Shown: positions 1 to 5,788 of the stretch, in pieces
Layout of the letters: every line of letters starts with the position of its first letter
Numbering within the stretch: the first letter of the stretch is position 1
From: Ornithomonoglobus_A sp045612845
GTDB taxonomy: Bacteria > Bacillota > Clostridia > UBA1381
NCBI GenBank assembly: GCA_045612845.1
Contig: JAZKZV010000005.1
Span: forward strand, 1 to 8,601
Direction: 5' to 3'
Length of the DNA stretch: 8,601 nt
Made by a program: the position numbers and the translations under genes
The notes under the pieces: model-generated
Databases searched by the model: none
The model's input: only the letters and a program-made list of their open reading frames with translations
What the model was told of the DNA's origin: nothing

Positions 1-22
1 GGTACAACCTTCACATTTAAAT

Positions 23-140
23 ATCCGGTGACGATAGCAAGGAGGATCCACCTGTTCCCATGCCGAACACAGCAGTTAAGCTCCTTTACGTCGATGATAC
101 TTGGTGGGCGACCGCCTGGGAAAGTAGAAAGTTGCCGGTT
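23..140 (+). rRNA. rrf: 5S ribosomal RNA
   Basis: This is the 5S rRNA of the large ribosomal subunit. The conserved core CCGAACACAGCAGTTAAGC lies at 63-81, preceded by the usual CCTGTTCCCAT element. The ends pair as helix I: 25-32 (CCGGTGAC) with 131-138 (GTTGCCGG), including one G-T and one T-G pair. The length of about 118 nt fits bacterial 5S. Bases 1-22 are the 23S-5S spacer; no 23S sequence is recognisable in them. Three tRNA genes follow on the same strand, the first only 7 nt downstream, so this is the distal end of an rRNA operon. The exact ends are uncertain by 1-3 nt. Confidence 0.95.
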
Positions 141-147
141 ATTATAT

Positions 148-219
148 GGCCCGTTGGTCAAGCGGTTAAGACACCGCCCTTTCACGGCGGTAACGCGGGT
201 TCGATTCCCGCACGGGTCA
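148..219 (+). tRNA. tRNA-Glu (TTC)
   Basis: All four arms can be drawn. The acceptor stem pairs 148-154 with 212-218 (one G-T pair). The anticodon stem CCGCC/GGCGG (174-178 with 186-190) encloses a loop with anticodon TTC at 181-183. The T loop is TTCGATT. The discriminator is A219 and no CCA is encoded, so the 3' end must be added by CCA-adding enzyme. It lies 7 nt after the 5S rRNA and is presumably released from the rRNA precursor. Confidence 0.96.
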
Positions 220-230
220 TAAATATTTTT

Positions 231-304
231 GGACCACTAGCTCAGTTGGTTAGAGCATCCGGCTCATAACCGGACGGTCTGGGGTTCGAGTCCCTGGTGG
301 TCCA
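231..304 (+). tRNA. tRNA with CAT anticodon (elongator Met or lysidine-type Ile)
   Basis: This is a full cloverleaf of 74 nt. The acceptor pairs GGACCAC (231-237) with GTGGTCC (297-303), discriminator A304, with no encoded CCA. The anticodon stem is TCCGG/CCGGA and the loop CTCATAA carries anticodon CAT. It is not the initiator tRNA: position 1 pairs with position 72, and the three consecutive G-C pairs of the initiator anticodon stem are absent. CAT elongators are either Met or the Ile tRNA whose C34 is converted to lysidine by TilS. The GGACC acceptor resembles Firmicute Ile2 tRNAs as I remember them, but I cannot settle identity by eye. Confidence 0.93.
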
Positions 305-310
305 TCAAAA

Positions 311-333
311 ATGCGACCTCTTCAGGGTCGTAT
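311..333 (+). other. Hairpin in the tRNA-tRNA spacer
   Basis: An 8-bp stem pairs 311-318 (ATGCGACC) with 326-333 (GGTCGTAT), with one G-T pair and a 7-nt loop. It nearly fills the 31-nt spacer between the CAT tRNA and tRNA-Lys. There is no T tract, so it is not a terminator. It may help separate or present the two tRNAs for RNase processing; that role is inference. Confidence 0.6.
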
Positions 334-335
334 AT

Positions 336-408
336 GCGTGATTAGCTCAGTTGGTAGAGCACCTGACTCTTAATCAGGGTGTCCAGGGTTCGAGCCCCTG
401 ATCGCGTA
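336..408 (+). tRNA. tRNA-Lys (CTT)
   Basis: This is a full cloverleaf of 73 nt. The acceptor pairs GCGTGAT (336-342) with ATCGCGT (401-407), including two G-T pairs, and the discriminator is A408. The anticodon stem is CCTGA/TCAGG and the loop CTCTTAA gives anticodon CTT, reading AAG Lys codons. The T loop is TTCGAGC with stem CAGGG/CCCTG. No CCA is encoded. It is the last gene of the rRNA-tRNA operon; the terminator stem begins 2 nt later. Confidence 0.95.
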
Positions 409-410
409 TT

Positions 411-450
411 GAAAAAAGACAGATTTCGACAAAGAAATCTGTCTTTTTTC
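411..450 (+). terminator. Intrinsic terminator of the rRNA-tRNA operon
   Basis: A perfect 17-bp inverted repeat pairs 411-427 with 434-450 around a 6-nt loop (GACAAA). The descending arm ends in six T (444-449). The A-rich ascending arm gives a T tract on the opposite strand too, so the structure could work in both directions. It starts immediately after tRNA-Lys. Confidence 0.9.
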
Positions 451-623
451 AGCTAAATTCGCCTGAAGGCGAGCTAAATGTGCATTGCACACTAAATTAC
501 TTCGTAGCTAAATTGCCCTTCAGGCAGCTAGAAGGCGAATTTAATTTAGCTGTTTTGAAAAAACAATTTAGCTATCGAACAGAGTGAGACAATTTCGTTT
601 TGCAGCTTGTTGCAAAATTTAGC
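451..623. repeat. Palindromic repeat cluster with CTAAATT spacers
   Basis: CTAAAT(T) occurs four times in the left half (453, 474, 492, 508). The inverse AATTTAG occurs three times in the right half (543, 565, 616). Between them sit small hairpins: CGCC-TGAA-GGCG (460-471), TGTGC-ATT-GCACA (479-491), a degenerate hairpin at 515-525 that is an inverted copy of 461-470 with one extra C, and TTTTGCA/TGCAAAA (598-604 with 611-617). AGCTAAATT at 451-459 and AATTTAGCT at 543-551 are inverted ends of a core of about 101 bp. There is no coding potential. It may be a miniature non-autonomous palindromic element next to an rRNA terminator. I cannot assign it to a named family. Confidence 0.6.
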
Positions 624-664
624 CAAAAGTTTATTACATCTATTTTGTATTCGAAAGCCACATC

Positions 665-694
665 GAAGCAAAGTAAACTTTGCTTCTTTTTTTT
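665..694 (+). terminator. Orphan intrinsic terminator
   Basis: A 10-bp stem GAAGCAAAGT (665-674) and ACTTTGCTTC (677-686) is followed by eight T (687-694), which is a strong + strand terminator. No + strand gene lies between it and the rRNA operon terminator at 450. It may be a backup terminator for rRNA read-through, insulate the operon that starts near 780, or end an undetected short RNA. Confidence 0.75.
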
Positions 695-732
695 GTGAAA
701 ATTTATGTCCGGAGAATAAATATATATATTTT

Positions 733-751
733 ATTGCAATCATATTGCAAT
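733..751. promoter_or_regulatory. Possible operator: two ATTGCAAT palindromes
   Basis: The 8-bp perfect palindrome ATTGCAAT occurs at 733-740 and again at 744-751, 11 bp apart start to start, about one helical turn. The second copy contains the -35 box of the promoter. Two same-face palindromes overlapping a -35 look like a repressor or co-operative regulator site. No regulator in the window is clearly its partner. Confidence 0.4.
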
Positions 752-773
752 AAACTTCTTTTTGTGTTATAAT
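745..773 (+). promoter_or_regulatory. Promoter of the peptidase-hydrolase-MATE operon
   Basis: A -35 box TTGCAA (745-750), a 17-bp spacer and a perfect -10 TATAAT (768-773) with an extended TG at 765-766 give a strong sigma-A type promoter. Transcription should start near 780. This leaves a leader of about 265 nt before the peptidase ATG, long enough for regulation. Confidence 0.75.
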
Positions 774-779
774 TTGTGT

Positions 780-1044
780 GTGCAGAATTTTGCGATGTAA
801 ACTGCTTGCTGATTTTATAAAAGTTGAAAGCAAAAATCAGTAAAATGAGAACTTTTTAATTAAGGAGAAGAGTAGTATGTTGTTTTTTATATAAGACATG
901 GTGATCCAATCTATACCCCGGATTCGCATATATACCGTGAGGGTTTGCCTACAAAATATAACAATGAGATATATTTTTAGTAGAATAAATGTTTTGTTGA
1001 ACAAGAAACAAGAATTTAACAATCGGAGTTAAAGGAGATATATT
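780..1044 (+). other. Long 5' leader of the peptidase operon
   Basis: About 265 nt lie between the predicted transcription start and the first large gene. The leader contains a stem CTGATTTT/AAAATCAG (809-816 with 833-840), a ribosome binding site with a 5-codon ORF (877-894), and a less AT-rich stretch around 900-950. That stretch has a weak stem ACCC/GGGT plus CGG/CCG (915-921 with 935-944, 3-nt bulge). I do not recognise a known riboswitch in it and see no intrinsic terminator or attenuator. A 44-codon ORF at 898-1032 has no ribosome binding site and is not called. Confidence 0.45.
877..894 (+). CDS. Possible 5-residue leader peptide (MLFFI)
   Basis: ATG TTG TTT TTT ATA TAA follows the strong site AAGGAG (862-867) at 9 nt spacing, inside the leader of the peptidase operon and about 150 nt before the peptidase start. 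The signal is as good as that of real genes in the window, so ribosomes may initiate here. It could be a regulatory mini-ORF or the decayed start of a lost gene. The peptide is hydrophobic with no obvious run of a regulatory amino acid beyond two Phe. Confidence 0.3.
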   Translation: MLFFI

Positions 1045-2202
1045 ATGGTACAAAAGGTTTTTGAAAAAATAGAAGAACTCAACAACGAATTTGTTGATAT
1101 GTGGGAAGACGTATGCAAAATAGAAAGCCCGTCAAATTATAAGGCGGGTGTGGATGAGGTGGGAGAATATTTCATCAACTTTGCCAAAAACAATTCTTGG
1201 GACATTGAAGTTTTTGAACAGGAAAAGTTCGGAAATGCGGTGTGTGTTGTGATGAATCCAACATCAACAAACGGACTTGTAACCGTCTCGGGTCATATGG
1301 ATACTGTGCATCCTGTTGGATTATTTAAGCCTCCGGTAACGTATCGTGATGGTGATAAATTACATGGACCGGGCGCAGTGGATTGTAAAGGTGGAATAGT
1401 CGCCGGATTTTTGGCAATGAAGGCATTAGCAGATTGTGGTTATAAAGACAGACCGGTAATGATGCTTCTTCAAAGTAATGAGGAAGTAGGAAGCGGAATA
1501 AACAATAAAGCAACCATTAACTATATGTGTGAAAAGGCGAAAAACTCCGTTGCGTTTCTGAATATGGAGGGACATGAGGGGAGAAGCGACGGAACAACGT
1601 GCCTTAAAAGAAAGGGAATAGCTGGGTGCATATTCAAGATAAACGGTATAGAATCCCATGCGTCATACTGTGCAAAAGAGGGTGCAAGTGCGATTGCAGA
1701 GGCGGCACACAAAATTCTTGAATTAGAAAAGGTAAAAGATCATAATGGTTTGACATTTAGTTGTGGTTTAATAAATGGAGGAACAGCATCTAATACTGTT
1801 CCGGGAAGTTGTGAGTTTAAAGTGGATATACGTTTTGCAACATCAGAACAGTATGACAGAGCAATGGAGATAGTAAATAAAGTTGCAGACACAGTGTATG
1901 TTCCGGGTTGTACTTGCGAGGTTGTGCACACAAATATGCGTGTACCGATGGAATTAAATGATAGAAATATAAGACTCTTAAATAAAGCTAACGAAATATT
2001 CAAATCATGTGGTATGCCTGCTCTTGAAATCGGCGAGAGAACAGGTGGTTCGGATGCGTCTGATATATCGGCGTGTGGTATACCAACCTTGGATTCTATT
2101 GGACCAACCGGCGAAAATGCTCATTCGATTGATGAATATGGTTTGATAAGTACTCTTGCTGAATCTGCAAAACGTGTGGCAAGTATAATACTTGGATTAT
2201 AA
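1045..2202 (+). CDS. M20 family metallopeptidase, CPG2/ArgE-DapE-like
   Basis: This is a predicted cytosolic two-zinc hydrolase of 385 aa, removing an amino acid or acyl group from a small peptide or N-acyl amino acid. The M20 motifs are complete: GHMDTV with zinc ligand H84 and D86, GPGAVDCKGG with bridging D113, SNEEVGS with catalytic E146 and metal-ligand E147, E175 in NMEG, and H360 in GENAHSIDEYG. The lid/dimerisation domain (about 185-300) carries H205 and R262, which fits substrate carboxylate binding in this family. There is no signal peptide. The length is normal for the carboxypeptidase G2-like group. AAAGGAG (1031-1037) lies 7 nt before the ATG. It is the first gene of a probable operon with a serine hydrolase and a MATE exporter. 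The substrate cannot be read from sequence; glutamate carboxypeptidase, deacylase and dipeptidase activities all remain possible. Confidence 0.9.
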   Translation: MVQKVFEKIEELNNEFVDMWEDVCKIESPSNYKAGVDEVGEYFINFAKNNSWDIEVFEQEKFGNAVCVVMNPTSTNGLVTVSGHMDTVHPVGLFKPPVTYRDGDKLHGPGAVDCKGGIVAGFLAMKALADCGYKDRPVMMLLQSNEEVGSGINNKATINYMCEKAKNSVAFLNMEGHEGRSDGTTCLKRKGIAGCIFKINGIESHASYCAKEGASAIAEAAHKILELEKVKDHNGLTFSCGLINGGTASNTVPGSCEFKVDIRFATSEQYDRAMEIVNKVADTVYVPGCTCEVVHTNMRVPMELNDRNIRLLNKANEIFKSCGMPALEIGERTGGSDASDISACGIPTLDSIGPTGENAHSIDEYGLISTLAESAKRVASIILGL

Positions 2203-2221
2203 ACTTTCGCCTGCGGTGGAG

Positions 2222-2293
2222 TCCTTCATTAAGGAAAAGGCTTTAGGTCGTATAACTTTTATAAATAAAAAGCCTAAATGTTATAAAAAGGAG
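2222..2293 (+). other. Intergenic region with competing pairings near the RBS
   Basis: The 99-nt gap between peptidase and serine hydrolase holds a small hairpin TCCTT/AAGGA (2222-2226 with 2231-2235) and a stem AGGCTTT/AAAGCCT (2238-2244 with 2269-2275). Alternative pairings are TTTAGG/CCTAAA (2242-2247 with 2273-2278) and TATAAC/GTTATA (2251-2256 with 2280-2285). CTTTTATAA (2256-2264) is nearly complementary to TTATAAAAAG (2281-2290), next to the Shine-Dalgarno AAGGAG. There is no T tract, so this is not a terminator; it may tune translation of the next gene. Confidence 0.3.
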
Positions 2294-2301
2294 TAAAGTC
2301 A

Positions 2302-3441
2302 ATGTTTGAAAAACTAAAAGAGTATTGCGATTCGTTTCTCGAGATTGGAATTCCGGGATTTGATTTAGTAGTTTACAAAGACGGGGAATGCATTCTTAGA
2401 CACATGAATGGCTATAGCGATTTGGAAAACAAGGTTAAAATAAACGGAAAAGAAAGATATAATATCTATTCATGTTCGAAGGTTATTACATGTACTGCGG
2501 CTTTGCAGTTGTGGGAAAAGGGATTATTCTCGCTTGAGGATGAACTCTCTGATTATATGCCCGAGTTTAGTGAAATGTCAATAAGGACTGATGATGGCAT
2601 AAAAAAAGCCAAAAACAAGATTTTAATAAAGCAATTATTTGAGATGACTGCAGGGTTTTCATATGATTGTTTTTCTCCGCAATTACAAAAGGCAGTTGAT
2701 GAAACAAATGGGAAATGTCCTACTCGCGAGATGATGAAGTACCTGGCTAAGGAACCATTGCTTTTTGAGCCTGGTGATAAATGGAGATATAGTTTGTGTC
2801 ATGATGTTTTGGCGGCTCTTGTTGAGGTTGTATCGGGCGAAAAATTCGAAAACTACGTAAAAAAGAATATTTTTGATGTTGTTGGAATGCCAGACTCTAC
2901 CTTTATGTTACCTGATGAAGAAATAGAAACCGTTGCACAACAGTACAGGTTTGAAGATGGCAAAGCGGTTAATATAGGAAAAGATATATCCGTATATAAA
3001 ATTGGTACCGAATATGCTTCGGGTGGTGCGGGGTGTATTTCTACTGTGGATGATTACATAAAGCTTTTAGAGGCGATTCGTACATATAAACTTTTAAAGC
3101 CCGAAACAGTTAAATTGATGGCACATGACCGCTTGACTGACGAGCAACGAGAAACATACACCAAGAAAAACACTCATGGTTACGGGTTAGGTGTGCGTTG
3201 CCCTAAGGGTGATAAAAGGAATATTGATTTTGGCTGGGGAGGTGCTGCGGGGGCATATCTTGCTATAGATGTTCAAAATGCAATTTCAATTTATTTTTCT
3301 ACACACATATTGTCATCGCCTGTACAGGGATTACGTTCGGTAATTTATCCGTTTGTAAGAGCGGAACTGCTTGATAACAGTGAAATTGAGGATGTTTATA
3401 AAGATTTGAAGGATATTTATAATTATAATTTAACCTATTAA
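2302..3441 (+). CDS. Beta-lactamase-fold serine hydrolase (class C/esterase-like)
   Basis: This 379-aa protein belongs to the penicillin-binding/class C beta-lactamase superfamily, which includes esterases, D-aminopeptidases and carboxypeptidases. The catalytic S57-x-x-K60 lies in IYSCSKVIT. The second motif is W161-R-Y163-S-L, with Tyr present but Leu where YxN enzymes have Asn. The third motif region is FGWGGAAG with W312-G-G. The N-terminus has no signal peptide or membrane anchor, so it should act in the cytoplasm, unlike true beta-lactamases and PBPs. AAGGAG (2288-2293) lies 8 nt before the ATG. It sits 99 nt after the M20 peptidase with no terminator between, so the two are probably co-transcribed. 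An esterase, amidase or D-aminopeptidase role is more likely than antibiotic hydrolysis; the substrate is unknown. Confidence 0.88.
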   Translation: MFEKLKEYCDSFLEIGIPGFDLVVYKDGECILRHMNGYSDLENKVKINGKERYNIYSCSKVITCTAALQLWEKGLFSLEDELSDYMPEFSEMSIRTDDGIKKAKNKILIKQLFEMTAGFSYDCFSPQLQKAVDETNGKCPTREMMKYLAKEPLLFEPGDKWRYSLCHDVLAALVEVVSGEKFENYVKKNIFDVVGMPDSTFMLPDEEIETVAQQYRFEDGKAVNIGKDISVYKIGTEYASGGAGCISTVDDYIKLLEAIRTYKLLKPETVKLMAHDRLTDEQRETYTKKNTHGYGLGVRCPKGDKRNIDFGWGGAAGAYLAIDVQNAISIYFSTHILSSPVQGLRSVIYPFVRAELLDNSEIEDVYKDLKDIYNYNLTY

Positions 3442-3523
3442 CTGTAGAAAATGTGGGCGGATATATTCTTTTGCAACTACACAGTAAACACAGAATTGAT
3501 AAAAAATAAGGAATGATTTAAAG

Positions 3524-4894
3524 ATGAGAACGACAAAACTTACTAAAGATTTTACAAATGGAAATATAGCAAGGCAGTTATTTGCGCTTATGATACCTTT
3601 TATGCTGTCAAATGCGCTGCAGGTTTTGTACTCTACAATTGATATGATTATTGTTGGTAAGTATGTTGGTACAGCCGGTCTTTCGGCGGTTTCGCAGTCG
3701 AGCTCTATACTGAATTTTGCTACAATGGTTTGTCTGGGATTTGCTAATGGCGGTCAGGTGTTGATTGCACAGGCGATAGGAGCAGACAAGAAAAACGAAA
3801 CCAACAGCATTATTGGAACGTTGTTTACAGTAATTCTTGCAATGGGTGTTATTTTTTCGATTATTATTGTTTTGTTTAAAAATGTGATAATCAATGTGAT
3901 GAATATCCCGTCCGAATCTGTTTTAATGTCTGATGATTATCTTATTATTTGCGGGGCAGGTATGATATTTACGGCGGGATATAATATGATATCTGCAATT
4001 TTAAGAGGTATGGGAGATTCAAAAAGACCTCTTCTTTTCATAGCGATTGCGTCGGTTGTAAATCTTGTGCTCGATATTTTGTTTACAGGAATATTGGGTT
4101 GGGGCGTTGCGGGTGCTGCATGGGCAACAATTATCGGACAGGCTGCATCTTTTATATTTTCAATTTACTATCTTTACAAAAACAAAAAAGATTTTGGGTT
4201 TGATTTTAAGCTCTTAAGTTTTAAGCCTGTAAGAAAATATGTAAAAATGATTTTAAATCTTGGTACACCAATGGCAATTCAGTCCGGGTTTATCAATGTT
4301 TCTATGCTATATGTAAATTCAATGATAAATTCACTCGGCGTTGTCGAATCTGCAACATTTGGTGTAGGTGTAAGAATTGATGATATAATGAATAAAATCT
4401 CGATGGGTATCCAGTATGCTGCTCTTCCGATGATTAGTCAGAATATTGCCGCAAAAAAGCTTAAACGTGCACAAAAGGTTGTACATTGGGCATGGATTTT
4501 CTCGGCTGCATTTACTGTAATTTTTCTTTCGTTGTATTTGTGCTTTGGTAAAGAGCTCTTTATGCTCTTCTCTGACGATGCTGATGTACACACACTTTCG
4601 ACCACATTTATTAAGGCTATTGTTTGGATGTTTATTCCGTTTGCGATAATGAGGGGAACAGGTGCATTTGTACAGGGAATAGGAAATGTAAAGTTTGGTA
4701 TGGTACTTTCTATTTTGGACGGTGTGGCTCTCAGAATAGGGTTCAGCTGGCTGTTTGGCATTTATCTTGGTTTTGGTTTTTACGGATTTGTACTTGGATA
4801 TGCACTTGCACCATATGGATATGCAATTCCGTCGCTTATATACTTCTTAAGCGGAATATGGAAAAAACGTAAAGTTCTCGCGGATGATATCTAA
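3524..4894 (+). CDS. MATE family efflux transporter
   Basis: This 456-aa membrane protein has about twelve hydrophobic segments in two homologous halves. It is an antiporter that uses a Na+ or H+ gradient to export cationic drugs or metabolites. Family signatures are the N-terminal PFMLSNALQVLYSTIDMI (about 25-42) and AILRGMGDSKRP (about 158-169) after TM4, with the matching G-rich motif RGTGAFVQGIGNVK (377-390) in the second half. The length is complete. AAGGAA (3508-3513) lies about 10 nt before the ATG. The 82-nt gap after the serine hydrolase has no terminator and only a weak TTGCAA-like element (3471-3476) with no good -10, so it is best placed in the same operon. It ends 7 bp from the convergent AraC gene. 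Substrate is not predictable; resistance or export of a product of the two hydrolases are both possible. Confidence 0.93.
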   Translation: MRTTKLTKDFTNGNIARQLFALMIPFMLSNALQVLYSTIDMIIVGKYVGTAGLSAVSQSSSILNFATMVCLGFANGGQVLIAQAIGADKKNETNSIIGTLFTVILAMGVIFSIIIVLFKNVIINVMNIPSESVLMSDDYLIICGAGMIFTAGYNMISAILRGMGDSKRPLLFIAIASVVNLVLDILFTGILGWGVAGAAWATIIGQAASFIFSIYYLYKNKKDFGFDFKLLSFKPVRKYVKMILNLGTPMAIQSGFINVSMLYVNSMINSLGVVESATFGVGVRIDDIMNKISMGIQYAALPMISQNIAAKKLKRAQKVVHWAWIFSAAFTVIFLSLYLCFGKELFMLFSDDADVHTLSTTFIKAIVWMFIPFAIMRGTGAFVQGIGNVKFGMVLSILDGVALRIGFSWLFGIYLGFGFYGFVLGYALAPYGYAIPSLIYFLSGIWKKRKVLADDI

Positions 4895-4901
4895 GGAATG
4901 A

Positions 4902-5678
4902 TTATGTTAAATTTTTCTGCCGGAATTCTTTTGGTGTGCATTCCATTGTTTTTGAAAATACACGATTGAAATTTCTGATGCTGCCCCAACCGCAAAGGAG
5001 ACCTATTTCGCTTATTGGGATTGAAGTGTCAACAAGCAATGACAGGGCTTTTTTGATGCGGAGATTATTCAGAAAATCATTAAATCTGACTTTTGACTTT
5101 TGTATAAACATACGACTAAGATATACATAGCTTAAATTCAGGTGTGATGCTACGTCTTTTAAGGATATATCTTCATCAAAGTGTTCGTTGATGTACAAAA
5201 GTGCTTTTTTAAACAAATCATCAGGCTCATTGCTTGCAATGAGTCTGTTATTATGTAGGGCAATTGTTGTTACTGAAAAAAAGACATAGCTAAGCTCTAT
5301 AAGGTTTCCGTTACATTGTTTAATTCGTGAATAGATGTCATTAAAATAATCATCGCAAAATCGGAACTGTGGATTTTCAAATGTTTTACAGCTAAATATT
5401 TGGTTGAAGTTTGAAATTACAGACGTAGATATTTCAAGAACTAAAATATTTGATGATGATTTTGTAATGAATTTATGAAATTCAAATGGCATTATTATTA
5501 TGGCATCATTCTTTGACAATGTGTAAGTTTTATAATCTTTTTCGACGATAAAAGTCCCAGAAAGAACAAATACCACCTCAAATGTGTTGTGATAGTGTAG
5601 GGGACAATTTATATTACTCCATTCTTTAGTATAAAAGGTGTTGCCTGAGAATAAGTCTTTGTCATCAACAAAAATCAT
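4902..5678 (-). CDS. AraC family transcriptional regulator (cupin + HTH)
   Basis: The start is the ATG at 5678, because AGGAGG (complement of 5687-5692) lies 8 nt upstream. An upstream in-frame start at 5744 would fall inside the promoter -35 region. The product is 258 aa. Residues about 22-85 form an AraC-type cupin sensor (HYHNTFEVVFVLSG at 28-41, MPFEFHKF at 63-70). The C-terminus has two helix-turn-helices, about 171-193 (ISLKDVASHLNLSYVYLSRM) and 219-243, followed by the family signature TPKEFRQ (248-253). The ligand is unknown; the domain order matches sugar- or small-molecule-responsive members. It is divergent from a DMT transporter, its probable target, with overlapping promoters. 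It converges on the MATE gene, 7 bp away, with no terminator in between. Confidence 0.92.
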   Translation of the reverse strand: MIFVDDKDLFSGNTFYTKEWSNINCPLHYHNTFEVVFVLSGTFIVEKDYKTYTLSKNDAIIIMPFEFHKFITKSSSNILVLEISTSVISNFNQIFSCKTFENPQFRFCDDYFNDIYSRIKQCNGNLIELSYVFFSVTTIALHNNRLIASNEPDDLFKKALLYINEHFDEDISLKDVASHLNLSYVYLSRMFIQKSKVRFNDFLNNLRIKKALSLLVDTSIPISEIGLLCGWGSIRNFNRVFSKTMECTPKEFRQKNLT

Positions 5679-5715
5679 CTTGTGTGCCTCCTGATATGGT
5701 TGAATTTTGTCTATT

Positions 5716-5744
5716 ATTATATAATAAAATTCTTGTAATGTCAA
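5716..5744 (-). promoter_or_regulatory. Promoter of the AraC-family gene
   Basis: Read on the minus strand, a consensus -35 TTGACA (5739-5744), a 17-bp spacer and a consensus -10 TATAAT (5716-5721) form a near-perfect sigma-A promoter. The start would be near 5709, giving a leader of about 30 nt with the AGGAGG site. Its -35 lies inside the spacer of the opposing promoter. Confidence 0.85.
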
Positions 5745-5761
5745 TATTATGGTGGTATAAT
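5733..5761 (+). promoter_or_regulatory. Promoter of the DMT transporter gene
   Basis: TTGTAA (5733-5738), a 17-bp spacer and TATAAT (5756-5761), with TG of an extended -10 at 5753-5754. The start would be near 5768, about 20 nt before the ATG. Its -35 directly abuts the -35 of the minus-strand AraC promoter, so polymerase should not occupy both at once. Confidence 0.8.
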
Positions 5762-5788
5762 AAAAACAACTTGACTGGAGGGAATATT

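Noticed and set aside
28..269. Two + strand ORFs of 64 and 69 codons
   Set aside because: They lie across the 5S rRNA and the tRNA genes; the sequence is explained by structural RNA.
451..623. CRISPR array
   Set aside because: The repeat is only 7-9 bp, occurs in both orientations, and the spacers are hairpins of unequal length.
610..640. Promoter for a short RNA ending at the 665-694 terminator
   Set aside because: TTGCAA at 610-615 overlaps a hairpin arm, and the sequence 16-18 bp downstream matches TATAAT poorly.
900..960. Possible purine, c-di-GMP or other known riboswitch
   Set aside because: Key conserved elements of these classes were looked for and not found; only a weak bulged stem is visible.
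546..1022. Minus-strand ORFs of 95 and 61 codons
   Set aside because: They cover the palindromic repeat, the terminator and the promoter/leader, have low-complexity AT-driven composition, and resemble no family I know.
898..1032. A 44-codon + strand ORF in the leader
   Set aside because: There is no ribosome binding site in front of its ATG and no recognisable protein feature.
1325..2003. Several minus-strand ORFs inside the M20 peptidase gene
   Set aside because: They are antisense shadows of a gene with complete catalytic motifs.
3442..3523. Separate promoter for the MATE gene
   Set aside because: TTGCAA at 3471 has no acceptable -10 at 16-18 bp; only off-spaced AT-rich matches occur.
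5684..5788. Upstream extension of the DMT transporter by 35 codons
   Set aside because: It would place coding sequence across both promoters, has no ribosome binding site, and the ATG at 5789 has an excellent one.
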